Shown piece after piece: positions 34,139 to 43,253 of a DNA stretch of 64,000 nucleotides (positions within the stretch are counted from its first letter, which is position 1; each line of letters opens with the position of its first letter). A model generated the notes under the pieces. The model was not told where the DNA came from and made no database searches. It was given only the letters and a program-made list of their open reading frames with translations. The position numbers and the translations under genes are program-made. Source of the DNA: Lachnospiraceae bacterium. GTDB lineage: Bacteria > Bacillota > Clostridia > Lachnospirales > Lachnospiraceae. Where the stretch lies: positions 1 through 64,000 of the forward strand of contig JAQUWF010000004.1 in NCBI GenBank assembly GCA_028692975.1. The letters run 5' to 3'.

Positions 34139-35248
34139 ATGTATAAAAAAGTATTAGCAACTATTATGGCAGCGGCTATGATCGCTACCACCGCAACAAC
34201 CGTATTTGCCGAGGAGACCACAGAGGTGGCGGCAGCAGAAGCAGTAGCAGGATTTGAAGCACCGGAGGGTGTGGATCCTTCTGAATATCATCTGGCTATC
34301 TGCATCCATTCCATGGATAATGAGTATTGGGCACAGGAAGCTGCCGGAGCAAAGCTGGCTGCTGAATATTACGGAGTAAACTGCGATGTCCTTACCTGTG
34401 ACAGTGATGACAATAAACAGATGCAGGGAATCAAAGACTATATCGCACAGTACGGTGACAAAGCATGCTTTGTAGTGGATCCGTCCTCTACCGCTAACAC
34501 TGTAAATATCGCTGAGACCTGTGATGAAGCCGGCGTTTATGTTTCAATTCTGGCTCATAGAGCAGAAGGACTGTATCCAGCAGACTATCCTCATTTCGTA
34601 GCATCTCTGATGCTGGATGACATGGCTATCGGTAAAGCTACCGCTACTGCACTGTTCGAGTCCATCGGCGGAGCAGGACAGGTTGCAGAACTTCAGGGAC
34701 TTCTGGGTGATGACTCAGCAACAAACAGACATGCAGCATTCGAAGCAGCACTGGCAGATTATCCTGACATCGAAGTAGTTGACAGCCAGACAGCAAGCTG
34801 GAGCCAGTCAGACGCTATGACGCTTACTGAGAACTGGATCGTTAATTATCCGGAACTGAAAGGTATCTTCTCTGCAAATGATACAATGGCACTGGGCGCT
34901 ATCGAAGCACTGAAAAATGCAGGGAAAAACGGCGAAATCAAAGTCAGCGGATGCGACGGTATCGAAGCAGCTCTGAACGCAGTTAAAGATGGTGATCTTG
35001 TTATTACAAACGCAAACGATGGTTTCTGTATCGCTGGATACGGCGCATCTTATGCAATCCAGGCAGCTCTTGGCGTACTGGATCCGGAAACAATTGACCC
35101 CGCAGAACGTTTGATTTTCTGTAAGACCACACTGGTTACCGCTGACAATGCAGATGAAATCATCGGCAACTTCATCGAAACTCAGAATCCTGGTTATGAT
35201 TATTCAGATCTGGGCTACTGTGTAGACGCATATCAGGAAGCAGAATAA
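34139..35248 (+). CDS. CUT2 sugar-binding protein
   Basis: A 369-residue binding protein of the Peripla_BP_4 type. The signal peptide (about 1-25) ends TVFA; no lipobox is seen. A Glu/Ala-rich linker precedes the mature start YHLAICIHSMDNEYWAQEA. Family segments DKACFVVDPSST and SANDTMALGAIEA near residue 240 are clear. ATG 34139 follows AAGGAGGAG. Its codons are strongly biased to the commonest ones, as expected for an abundant protein. Confidence 0.92.
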   Translation: MYKKVLATIMAAAMIATTATTVFAEETTEVAAAEAVAGFEAPEGVDPSEYHLAICIHSMDNEYWAQEAAGAKLAAEYYGVNCDVLTCDSDDNKQMQGIKDYIAQYGDKACFVVDPSSTANTVNIAETCDEAGVYVSILAHRAEGLYPADYPHFVASLMLDDMAIGKATATALFESIGGAGQVAELQGLLGDDSATNRHAAFEAALADYPDIEVVDSQTASWSQSDAMTLTENWIVNYPELKGIFSANDTMALGAIEALKNAGKNGEIKVSGCDGIEAALNAVKDGDLVITNANDGFCIAGYGASYAIQAALGVLDPETIDPAERLIFCKTTLVTADNADEIIGNFIETQNPGYDYSDLGYCVDAYQEAE

Positions 35249-35297
35249 TTGAACTGGAAATGACAGAAATAAGAGAGATCTCAGATTTCTAAAAAGT

Positions 35298-35329
35298 GAA
35301 GGGAAGTGCATTCACATGCATTTCCCTTC
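35298..35329 (+). repeat. Stem-loop between binding protein and permease
   Basis: GAAGGGAAGTGCA (35298-35310) pairs with TGCATTTCCCTTC (35317-35329), with one G-T pair. A second hairpin CCCGC-ATT-GCGGG lies at 35381-35393 just before the permease ribosome site. Confidence 0.8.
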
Positions 35330-35427
35330 TATTAAATACAGAGTAGTGTAAAGCAGAATAATATTGGCATGGAGACATTTCCCGCATTGCGGGCTTCTCC
35401 TGATGCCGGTAAATGTGAGGGTAATCT

Positions 35428-36453
35428 ATGAATAATAAACGGCGCGGCTTATTAGAAACATTGACGGTAGGACAGCAGTTCGTTGCACGGGCGGAAGATA
35501 ATGCCAGAATGGATAAGATCAGACGCTATGCACCGCTGATACTGCTGGTTATTATGACCGCAATTGGAGGCATTTCTCAGAAAAACTTTTTCTCATGGGC
35601 TAACATCGTAAACATCATGTTTCAGATGTCTATTCCTCTGGTAATATCGGTTGGATTGAGTTATGTTCTTCTTCTTGGAAGTATTGACCTTTCCATTGAA
35701 GGCAATATGGGATTTGCAGGTTCATTGGTTGCTTTCCTGGTGATCAATAACTCTAATTCAAATAATTTCGGTATTTTTGGCATTATTGTTGTAATCTTAA
35801 TTGGTGTGGCGGTAGGAGCGCTTGTGGGTTTTCTTCACACCAAAGCAAAGATTGCCAGTTTCATTGTTACATATGCAATGGGATGCATTATGACCGGCGC
35901 GGCTATTCTGATCTACAGAGGTACACCGATCCAGGTTAAAGATCCCATGTTCGTTACGATTTCTCAGGGAAGACTTTTTGGTATTCCTTATATTACATTG
36001 ATTTCTTTTGCAGTATTTATCATTGGTGCGATCATTATGAATTATACTGCATTCGGGCGGGCAGTATTCGCAATCGGTGATAATGAAGCTGCAGCAGCTT
36101 CTACCGGTATTAATATCACCCGTACAAAAATAAAAGTATTCGCTCTCTGTGGATGTACTGCTGCGATTGCAGGTGTACTCCAGTGTATGCGTTTGAAGCT
36201 GGGACAGTCTGACCTGGGGTTGAACCAGATGTTCCCCGTAGTTACAGCGATTGTACTGGGCGGAGGTTCCGTAAGCGGCGGAAAAGGCGGGGCCCTGCAG
36301 TCCTTTGTAGGTGTGTTGATCTATACGGAACTGGCAAACTGGCTGACCTTGATGGGTGTGGACACCAATGTTAAGAAAGTGATCCAGGGCATCATTATTA
36401 TTATTGCCGTAACTCTTACAGTAGAACATAACAGAAAGACGGTTGTTAAATAA
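35428..36453 (+). CDS. CUT2 ABC permease, first of a pair
   Basis: A 341-residue RbsC-type permease with about nine helices and a longer hydrophilic N-terminus (about 30 residues). Motifs are LLGSIDLSIEGNMGF, AVFAIGDNEAAAASTGIN and VLGGGSVSGGKGGALQS. It differs clearly from the second permease at 38005. With both genes bracketing the ATPase, the importer probably uses a heterodimeric permease. ATG 35428 follows GTGAGGGT. Confidence 0.92.
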   Translation: MNNKRRGLLETLTVGQQFVARAEDNARMDKIRRYAPLILLVIMTAIGGISQKNFFSWANIVNIMFQMSIPLVISVGLSYVLLLGSIDLSIEGNMGFAGSLVAFLVINNSNSNNFGIFGIIVVILIGVAVGALVGFLHTKAKIASFIVTYAMGCIMTGAAILIYRGTPIQVKDPMFVTISQGRLFGIPYITLISFAVFIIGAIIMNYTAFGRAVFAIGDNEAAAASTGINITRTKIKVFALCGCTAAIAGVLQCMRLKLGQSDLGLNQMFPVVTAIVLGGGSVSGGKGGALQSFVGVLIYTELANWLTLMGVDTNVKKVIQGIIIIIAVTLTVEHNRKTVVK

Positions 36454-36467
36454 TCGGGAGGAGACAT

Positions 36468-37988
36468 ATGAACGAAGTTTTATTTGAAACAAAAGGCGTC
36501 GGTAAAACATATGGATCCAACACTGTTCTGCATGATATTGATATGCAGATTCACAGTGGGGAAGTGATTGGTCTGATTGGTGAGAACGGTGCCGGCAAAT
36601 CAACCCTGATGAAAATGATCAGTGGTGTAGATACGCCGTCTATGGGCGAGATGTTTTATATGGGTAAGCCTTATGTGGCTACTTCTATTATTAACGCAAA
36701 TCATCAGGGAATTGGTATGGTATTCCAGGAACAGTCACTGGTTGCCAATCTGACGATTTCACAAAACATTTATCTTGGACGTGAAAAGAAATATTCAAAG
36801 GCTGGTCTGGTTAACTGGGCTAAGATGAACAAGGACGCAAAAAAGGCTTTGGAGCGTGTTGACCTCAGCGTAGATCCAGGCAAAAAAGTGAGAGATATTG
36901 ATATGGCCACCCGTGAAATGGTGGAAATTGCGAAGGTACTGGATGTTGTGACGGAAGTCGCTGACGGCCATGCTATTATTCTTCTGGATGAGCCGACAAC
37001 GGTGCTTTCTGATGATGAAATTCAACAGATGTATGTACAGATCCAAAAAATGAAGGAAGCTGGAAATGGTATTGTATTTATTTCCCATCACCTGGATGAG
37101 ATACTGGCGATCACGGATACAATCTATGTATTCAAAGACGGTGAAGAAACAGCAGTATTTCCTACGGCAGAAGCAAATCTGGACGTTCTGTATGAAAAGA
37201 TGGTTGGGCGTTCTACTACAGGAGAATTCTATGTGGAAAATAAGCAGACCGTCCATTCTGATAAGATTGCTCTGGAAGTAGAAGATCTGAGTCTGTTTGG
37301 TACCTTCAATCATGTATCCTTTAAGCTGCATGAAGGAGAAGTTCTCGGGCTGGCAGGACTGGATGGCTCTGGTACAGAAGAAGTATGTGCATGTCTTGTA
37401 GGACAGGCTGCTCCGACTGCTGGGAAAATTTTTGTGGACGGACAGGAAATGAAATTTACTAATTCCTACCAGGCAAGAAGAAATGGTATTCTTTCTGTAC
37501 CGAAGGATCGGCGTGATGAGGGAATGATCGGTATCTTGTCTATTGAGGATAACATTACCATATCAAGCTGGGAACATTTAAAGAGCAATGGTCTGTTATC
37601 AGGAAAGAAGATTCGCAGCACGGCTGAAAAATGGATCAAAGAAGCTGCAATTAAATGTACCGGACCAAAGGCGCGTATTGCTCAGCTTTCCGGAGGCAAT
37701 GCCCAGAAGGTAATTTTTGCAAGAGCGCTGGAGAGTAACTGTAAAGTGTTGATTCTTAACCATCCTACGCGAGGTGTCGATGTGGGTGCCAAGCAGGAGA
37801 TTTACCGGCTGGTACGGGAGATGACAGAAGCAGGCCATGCGATCATCGTAATTGGTGATACACTGGATGAGTGTCTTGGACTGGCGAGCAATGTCATTAT
37901 CTTCCGGGATGGTTTAATCAGCGGATCTTTCGACTGCCCTGTCAGCGGGAAACCTTCCCAGCAGGAAGTTGTACATTTTATGATGTAG
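36468..37988 (+). CDS. CUT2 ABC ATPase with an altered second Walker B
   Basis: A 506-residue two-domain ATPase. NBD1 has Walker A GENGAGKST and Walker B IILLDEPTTVL. NBD2 keeps LSGGNAQKVIFARAL but has LILNHPTRGVD where relatives have LILDEPTRGVD. Both the Walker B Asp and the catalytic Glu are thus replaced (Asn, His), and its P-loop region is the degenerate LAGLDGSGTEE. The three other two-domain ATPases in this window keep DEPTRG. The protein should still work through the NBD1 site. ATG 36468 follows GGGAGGAGA. Confidence 0.92.
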   Translation: MNEVLFETKGVGKTYGSNTVLHDIDMQIHSGEVIGLIGENGAGKSTLMKMISGVDTPSMGEMFYMGKPYVATSIINANHQGIGMVFQEQSLVANLTISQNIYLGREKKYSKAGLVNWAKMNKDAKKALERVDLSVDPGKKVRDIDMATREMVEIAKVLDVVTEVADGHAIILLDEPTTVLSDDEIQQMYVQIQKMKEAGNGIVFISHHLDEILAITDTIYVFKDGEETAVFPTAEANLDVLYEKMVGRSTTGEFYVENKQTVHSDKIALEVEDLSLFGTFNHVSFKLHEGEVLGLAGLDGSGTEEVCACLVGQAAPTAGKIFVDGQEMKFTNSYQARRNGILSVPKDRRDEGMIGILSIEDNITISSWEHLKSNGLLSGKKIRSTAEKWIKEAAIKCTGPKARIAQLSGGNAQKVIFARALESNCKVLILNHPTRGVDVGAKQEIYRLVREMTEAGHAIIVIGDTLDECLGLASNVIIFRDGLISGSFDCPVSGKPSQQEVVHFMM

Positions 37989-38004
37989 GAGGGCAGAAAA
38001 TAGT

Positions 38005-38961
38005 ATGAAAAGTAAGAAATTCAGTTTATCTGATCTATCTCAGTACATGGTTATAATCAGTGTTGTACTGGTATTCCTGGTCTTTACGGTCTTGAATCCC
38101 AGCTTTGTCAGCGCATATAGTCTGCAGAACCTGATGGTTGAAATTTCACCGTTGATTTTGCTTGCATGCGGTCTGTCGTTTATAATTTTTACCGGAGGTA
38201 TTGATCTTGGTGCAGGAGCAATGGTATCTGCAACCTGCGTTATTTCAGGTCTTTATGTAAGTCAGTTCGGCAATGGGATTATTCCAATCATGCTGGTGAT
38301 TGGTGCAGTTCTTGGTCTTTTAAACGGATGCATCGTTGCCAAACTGAAAATACCGTCATTCATTGTTACACTCTGCACGCAGAATTTATGGGCATTTATC
38401 GCTTTGACACTCTGCCCTAATGGATCGGTGGCGGTTGATCTGTCATTCAGAAAAGAGATTGGCTGGATGACCAGTAAATTAGCCGGTATTCCGATCATCT
38501 TCTTTTTTGCGCTGGTATCCATCGCTGTGCTGTTTATTTTTCAGCAGTATACCTCTTCCGGAAGGGCAATTTTTGCAGTAGGAGCGAATATTCGAGCTAC
38601 AAGACTGGCAGGTATTGATACAGATAAAGTACAGATCATGGCATTCGTAGTCAGCGGCGCCTGCAGTGCACTGGCTGGTGCACTGTATGCCTACAAACAG
38701 AAATCAGCAGTACCGACCATCGGTGATGCGCTTACCCTTTCCGCCATTGCTTCCATAGCATTGGGTGGAACCTCTATGGCCGGCGGCCGCGGCAGTGTTC
38801 TGCGTACTGCTATTGGGGTAGTCACCATTACTGCAATTACATCAGGGCTGAACATGATGGGAATTGATCCATTGTGGAAAAACATTATTATTGGTGTAAT
38901 TCTGATTGTTGCCGTATACCTGAACTCTGATACAAAGGGCAGAGATATTATCGTTAAATAG
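38005..38961 (+). CDS. CUT2 ABC permease, second of a pair
   Basis: A 318-residue RbsC-type permease with eight to ten helices. Motifs are IIFTGGIDLGAGAMVSATC, IPSFIVTLCTQNLWAF, AVGANIRATRLAGID and ALGGTSMAGGRGSVLRT. The start at 38005 follows GGAGGGCAG, 16 bp after the ATPase stop. A terminator follows the gene. Confidence 0.93.
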   Translation: MKSKKFSLSDLSQYMVIISVVLVFLVFTVLNPSFVSAYSLQNLMVEISPLILLACGLSFIIFTGGIDLGAGAMVSATCVISGLYVSQFGNGIIPIMLVIGAVLGLLNGCIVAKLKIPSFIVTLCTQNLWAFIALTLCPNGSVAVDLSFRKEIGWMTSKLAGIPIIFFFALVSIAVLFIFQQYTSSGRAIFAVGANIRATRLAGIDTDKVQIMAFVVSGACSALAGALYAYKQKSAVPTIGDALTLSAIASIALGGTSMAGGRGSVLRTAIGVVTITAITSGLNMMGIDPLWKNIIIGVILIVAVYLNSDTKGRDIIVK

Positions 38962-38980
38962 TCTAAAAAGTACCAAAAGA

Positions 38981-39020
38981 GAGCAGGAGAAAAACAAATA
39001 AGTTGTTCTCCTGCTTTTTT
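38981..39020 (+). terminator. Terminator after the importer genes
   Basis: AGCAGGAGAA (38982-38991) pairs with TTCTCCTGCT (39006-39015), followed by a T run. Confidence 0.92.
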
Positions 39021-39120
39021 AAAAAAATAGTTACAAGTATAGGTAAAAAGTGTAAAATAGGATATGAAAATTTGGACGGTCGTCCGGATAAGACTTACGA
39101 CCGGAGTGGAGGAACTTGAA

Positions 39121-39804
39121 ATGAAGAAGGGATTATATCTTCTATCATGTATGACAGCGATGTTGCTGACCGCTGCACCATTTGCAGCAGAAAACATTAC
39201 GGAAAAAGCGACGGAGGCGGTTGCCGAAGCGGCCGAAAAACTAAATTCAGAGGCATCCTATCTTTCTCAGTTTGATTCATCGGAATATATTGAGATTGGA
39301 GATTATGAAAATATTCCGGTTAAATCGGCAAAAGGGGATACCTCAGCGATTCAGGATGAGATAGGAGAATATCTGATTCATAACAGCAGCTTTTTGCATG
39401 ATCTTCCACAGCCATTTGTGAATCGCAACACAGCAACACTGAAAGATACGCTTCAGTCCTACGCAGATACCTACAATACTTCGTTAGCAGATTTTATGAA
39501 ATACTATAACCCGGATTCTACAGAGCAGACTTATGAGCAGGAAATTAAGGACATGGGACTGGCCTACAGTAAGAAGCTGCTGGCGATGCAGGCGGTTGCA
39601 GATGCAGAAGGGATGGATGTCACAGGGGAAGAACTGGAGAAGCAGATAGAGACACAGGCTGAGGCCGCCGGCTTTGACAGTATTGCTGATTATAAAAAGG
39701 CAGTCAAACTGGATCCGGAAGAACTGCGTGAAGTTATGATGAGCACCAGGGTATTGAATTTTTTACAGGATAAAGCAGTGTTTGAAGAACAAACAACTGA
39801 ATGA
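39121..39804 (+). CDS. Secreted trigger-factor-like / SurA-like protein
   Basis: A 227-residue protein with a signal peptide (about 1-21, ending PFAA) and no lipobox. The rest is mainly helical and resembles the C-terminal chaperone domain of trigger factor or SurA, seen in segments such as LKDTLQSYADTYNTSLADFM and EIKDMGLAYSKKLLAMQAVA. The peptidyl-prolyl isomerase domain is missing. It may act as an extracytoplasmic chaperone, but this rests on weak similarity. ATG 39121 follows GGAGG at good spacing; an upstream in-frame start has no signal. It is followed 15 bp later by a VOC protein and then xylulokinase. Confidence 0.65.
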   Translation: MKKGLYLLSCMTAMLLTAAPFAAENITEKATEAVAEAAEKLNSEASYLSQFDSSEYIEIGDYENIPVKSAKGDTSAIQDEIGEYLIHNSSFLHDLPQPFVNRNTATLKDTLQSYADTYNTSLADFMKYYNPDSTEQTYEQEIKDMGLAYSKKLLAMQAVADAEGMDVTGEELEKQIETQAEAAGFDSIADYKKAVKLDPEELREVMMSTRVLNFLQDKAVFEEQTTE

Positions 39805-39819
39805 GATGGAGACAGAATT

Positions 39820-40209
39820 ATGAAGATGACAGGACTTAATCATATTACAATCAATGTAACTGACTTAGAAGCATCAAGGAAATTTTATCAAAAGATACTT
39901 GGTCTGAAAGAAAATGGCTTTATTGATATGGGTGACCATACATTGACTTACTTTGAACTGCCCCGGAGCACCAGACTTGAACTGATCGATTACGAAACTA
40001 AGGCGAAGCAGAAAGAGTATAAAGAAACGGACATCGGAACATACCGCCATTTTTGCCTGGAGACAGACGATTTGAAAGAACTGTACAGAATTTGCAGAGA
40101 AAATGGAGTATTCGTCCGAAAAGAGCCTTCTTATGTGGAGAAATTATCGTGTGCTACCATGCTGATCGTTGATCCTAATGGTGTCGAGATAGAAATTATT
40201 GAAAAATAG
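39820..40209 (+). CDS. VOC-family (glyoxalase-like) protein
   Basis: A 129-residue vicinal-oxygen-chelate protein. Two modules start at LNHITINVTDLEASRKFYQK and YRHFCLETDDLKELYRIC, with His ligands in both, a Glu in TRLELIDY, and a Glu near the C-terminus (VEIEIIE). This set suits a metal-dependent isomerase, lyase or glyoxalase. It lies 10 bp from the xylulokinase gene, so it may handle a ketose or an unusual stereoisomer upstream of that kinase; the substrate is unknown. Confidence 0.82.
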   Translation: MKMTGLNHITINVTDLEASRKFYQKILGLKENGFIDMGDHTLTYFELPRSTRLELIDYETKAKQKEYKETDIGTYRHFCLETDDLKELYRICRENGVFVRKEPSYVEKLSCATMLIVDPNGVEIEIIEK

Positions 40210-40219
40210 GAGGCCGGTT

Positions 40220-41710
40220 ATGACGTACGTAATGGGAATTGACCTGGGAACCTCAAGTACAAAAACAATGATTATGGATGAAACAGGGAAATCTGTGGGA
40301 ATAGGGCACGGAAGCTATGGCATCAGTATTCCCAAGATGTCTTATGCAGAGCAGGATCCCCTGGAGTGGTGGAGCGCAGTGAAAGCATCCATCGCGTCCG
40401 CGATGCAGGAAGCCGGGCTTGCCGGTGATGACATAGCCGGCATCAGTTTTTCGGGGCAGATGCATGGGACAGTGGCACTGGACGCACAGAAGCAGCTTGT
40501 ATGTCCTGCAATTATTCACCTGGACCAGAGAAGCGGTGTGGAATTGACAAAGATGCGCTTCCTGGCAGGAAATCTGATGCAGGAAGAGCTTTTGAATCAG
40601 CCCAGTGCCGGGATGATAATCAGTACGGTTTACTGGATGAAAACACATCAGAAAGAAACTTACGATAAGATCAGATATGTTATGTCACCAAAGGATTATA
40701 TTCGCTTCCGGCTGTGTGGTGAAATTGGAACAGAATGTACTGACGCAGGAGCGGCATTGGCTTTCTCGGTAAAACATCGGGAGTGGTGCAGAGAATTATT
40801 CCGCCGTCTGGAGATAAAGGATGATATCTGGGCTCCCGTACATGAGAGCTTTGAGATCGCAGGTACAGTGTCTGGCGAGGCGGCGAAAGAGACCGGCTTG
40901 TCCACGAAGACGGCGGTAATCTATGGCGCTGGCGACAGCATGGCCGCCCTCACCGGCAATGGCGTGGTTGAAAAAGGGGTCATGGCCTGCAATATAGGGA
41001 CCTCTTCTCAGCTTGCGGTGGTGGTGGACCGCCCGATTTTTGATCCAAAGCTGCGGATCCAAACCTGGTGCCATACCATGCCGGAACGATGGGTGGTACA
41101 GAGTGGGTGTCTCAATGGAGGCAGTACCTTAAGCTGGCTGCGCAACAATATTCTGAACAATAACTTACCATTTCGTGAACTGGATGCGGAGGCGGGAAGC
41201 ACGCCGGCAGGCGGAGAAGGACTTTACTTTATTCCTTACCTGACCGGGGAACGCACACCGTTTAATGATCCCGATGCCAGAGGCATCTATTTCGGACTGG
41301 GTATGAAGCATCAGCAGGGACATATAGTCCGTGCTACCATGGAAGGCGTTATGTTCAATCTGAAAGAATGTCTGGGCATTCTGGATGAAATGAAAGTAGA
41401 CCGGTCAAAACTGATCGCTTCCGGCGGAGCCGCCAGAGGCGTGACCTGGAAGCAGATCCAGGCGGATATGCTGGATATGCCTGTCTACTCCACAAAAGTA
41501 CAGGAAGAGGCATGCCAGGGCGCTGCCATACTGGCAGCAGTGGGCGTTGGCCTCTATGCAGACGTAAAGGAAGCCTGCACAGCCACCGTCAGGATGAGTG
41601 ATGCAGTGACGGAGCCAATCGCCGAAAATGTGAAGATCTATAATGAAAAACAGCAGATTTTTCATGAACTGTATTTTAGGGTGAAGGATTTGTATCCGAG
41701 GATTGTGTAG
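40220..41710 (+). CDS. xylB: Xylulokinase, FGGY family
   Basis: A 496-residue FGGY sugar kinase. The N-terminal phosphate loop is GIDLGTSSTKTMI. The xylulokinase marker FSGQMHGTVALD and the catalytic Asp in DSMAALTGNG (GAGDSMAAL) are present, as is IASGGAARGVTWKQIQADML near the C-terminus. It phosphorylates D-xylulose or a similar ketopentose for the pentose phosphate pathway. ATG 40220 follows TAGGAGG; the frame opens slightly earlier, inside the VOC gene. A convergent terminator follows. Confidence 0.92.
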   Translation: MTYVMGIDLGTSSTKTMIMDETGKSVGIGHGSYGISIPKMSYAEQDPLEWWSAVKASIASAMQEAGLAGDDIAGISFSGQMHGTVALDAQKQLVCPAIIHLDQRSGVELTKMRFLAGNLMQEELLNQPSAGMIISTVYWMKTHQKETYDKIRYVMSPKDYIRFRLCGEIGTECTDAGAALAFSVKHREWCRELFRRLEIKDDIWAPVHESFEIAGTVSGEAAKETGLSTKTAVIYGAGDSMAALTGNGVVEKGVMACNIGTSSQLAVVVDRPIFDPKLRIQTWCHTMPERWVVQSGCLNGGSTLSWLRNNILNNNLPFRELDAEAGSTPAGGEGLYFIPYLTGERTPFNDPDARGIYFGLGMKHQQGHIVRATMEGVMFNLKECLGILDEMKVDRSKLIASGGAARGVTWKQIQADMLDMPVYSTKVQEEACQGAAILAAVGVGLYADVKEACTATVRMSDAVTEPIAENVKIYNEKQQIFHELYFRVKDLYPRIV

Positions 41711-41757
41711 GAAAAAGTGAAAATAACAGAAAAAACTTAATAAAGTAATAATTTTAG

Positions 41758-41820
41758 AATATAAGCCAAAATCCCCTTCTGAGAGTATATATTTTCTGGG
41801 AAGGTATTTTGGCTTATATT
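41758..41820. terminator. Bidirectional terminator
   Basis: AATATAAGCCAAAAT (from 41758) pairs with ATTTTGGCTTATATT (to 41820), with CTTC/GAAG inside. It separates the convergent xylulokinase and ROK genes. Confidence 0.88.
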
Positions 41821-41839
41821 ATTAGAGAAAAATAATATT

Positions 41840-42967
41840 CTAAATGGAAGAAATAAACTTATCTATATATGTTAGGGCAGCACCAACGGCAACAGCTTCA
41901 TTTTTATAGTGACATATGTGAAGATATGAACATTTTTCTTCAAAAGGGTTTAGCTCGGATACAAGGCTATTTAGTTTGTCCATATACTCATCCATATACT
42001 GCCCAAGATATCCGCCGATAATAACAGGGCAATCAATGAGCATATGGATATTATGAATTGCAATTGCAAGATAGGACAGATATTCACTCCATAGATTTTC
42101 AGCTTTTATATTATTTGATTTTAACAGTTCAAAAAACGTTTCCAGGTTTCCGCCTGTTATGTCGGAAAGATTGCTTACAGAACAATAAGGATCAACGCAT
42201 CCGTATCCTCCGCAATAACATTTTCTGCCATTAGGTACAATCTTAACATGACCAATCTCAGCACTTCGATTATTTTCACCAGTAAAAACCATATCCTTAT
42301 AAATAAAAGAGCCTCCCAGGCTGTTATTTACTAAAATATAAAATGCATTTTTAATATCATGGCTAATCCAGGTTTCAGCAAAGCCTGCAACGGAGGCATC
42401 ATGGTGAAGAGAACATGGATAAGGAATATATTTTGTAAGTTCATCTAAAGTCAGGTTTGTTAATTCCATAACTTTTCCATAATAAACAAAGTTTCCCTTT
42501 TCATTAATAAGTCCAGGTAAACCTATGCCTATTCCCAGCAAATTATTTGTATCCAAATTTCCTGTTTGTATTAATTCGTTTACAGTTTCACTTAGTTTTC
42601 GATAATAGAAATCAGTTCTTTCAAATGTTATTTTTTTTCTGATTTTTGAAATTGTGTTTCCCAATAAATCAATAGAAACAGCGGTAATATGATGTTGTGT
42701 TATATCAAGACCAATTGCAATTCGTGCATTAATTTTTAAAGAATAAGTGCGCGCACTCCGCCCACCGGTATTATTTGCATAACCTGTTTCTTCTATAAAA
42801 CCATCATCAATCAGGTTGGTTAAATTTTGGGTGATGGTTGGAAGGCTTAAGTTAAGATGCATTACAAGCTCTTGCTTTGGAACATTTCCCTTATTTATTA
42901 TATAATTTAAAATTTTTTGGCGATTTTTCTTTTTAATAGCACTGTTAGCTGTTTGTTTATCATTCAT
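41840..42967 (-). CDS. ROK-family transcriptional regulator
   Basis: A 375-residue ROK repressor. The winged helix is KQELVMHLNLSLPTITQNLT (about 35-54) followed by GRSARTYSL. The ROK half has IGLDITQHHITAVSIDLLGN, IGIGLPGLIN and the zinc site CYCGGYGCVDPYC after AEIGHVKI. It is divergent from the ADH-importer-esterase operon at 43254, its likely target. Its codon use is more AT-rich than in the rest of the window, as for its neighbours up to about 48.7 kb. Confidence 0.9.
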   Translation of the reverse strand: MNDKQTANSAIKKKNRQKILNYIINKGNVPKQELVMHLNLSLPTITQNLTNLIDDGFIEETGYANNTGGRSARTYSLKINARIAIGLDITQHHITAVSIDLLGNTISKIRKKITFERTDFYYRKLSETVNELIQTGNLDTNNLLGIGIGLPGLINEKGNFVYYGKVMELTNLTLDELTKYIPYPCSLHHDASVAGFAETWISHDIKNAFYILVNNSLGGSFIYKDMVFTGENNRSAEIGHVKIVPNGRKCYCGGYGCVDPYCSVSNLSDITGGNLETFFELLKSNNIKAENLWSEYLSYLAIAIHNIHMLIDCPVIIGGYLGQYMDEYMDKLNSLVSELNPFEEKCSYLHICHYKNEAVAVGAALTYIDKFISSI

Positions 42968-43129
42968 AATATATTCTCCTAAAGACTCATTAGTAGAAAC
43001 TCAATTATTTGTTCTATTTATAATAATAACAGATAAGACATAAAATAGCAACAAGCTTAATGAAAATGCATTTAAAAAAGAATGATGAATACTACAACAT
43101 ATTGCACAAAAAAAGTGAAAATAATTTGT

Positions 43130-43171
43130 AAAATAAAACGAATTGACAAAAAAACATAAACGGAATATCAT
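43130..43171 (+). promoter_or_regulatory. Promoter of the ADH-importer operon
   Basis: TTGACA (43143-43148), 17 nt and TATCAT (43166-43171). AAAATAAAACGAA (43130-43142) adjoins the -35 box and is identical to 34021-34033. ATAAACGGA words at 43156 and 43231 may be further regulator contacts. The remaining 285-bp gap is AT-rich with no gene. Confidence 0.7.
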
Positions 43172-43253
43172 ATAAACATAAAGGCGATTTACAAATGCAT
43201 ATTAAAAAAGCAAATATAAATATGACTTTAATAAACGGATTGGAGGTTTAATT

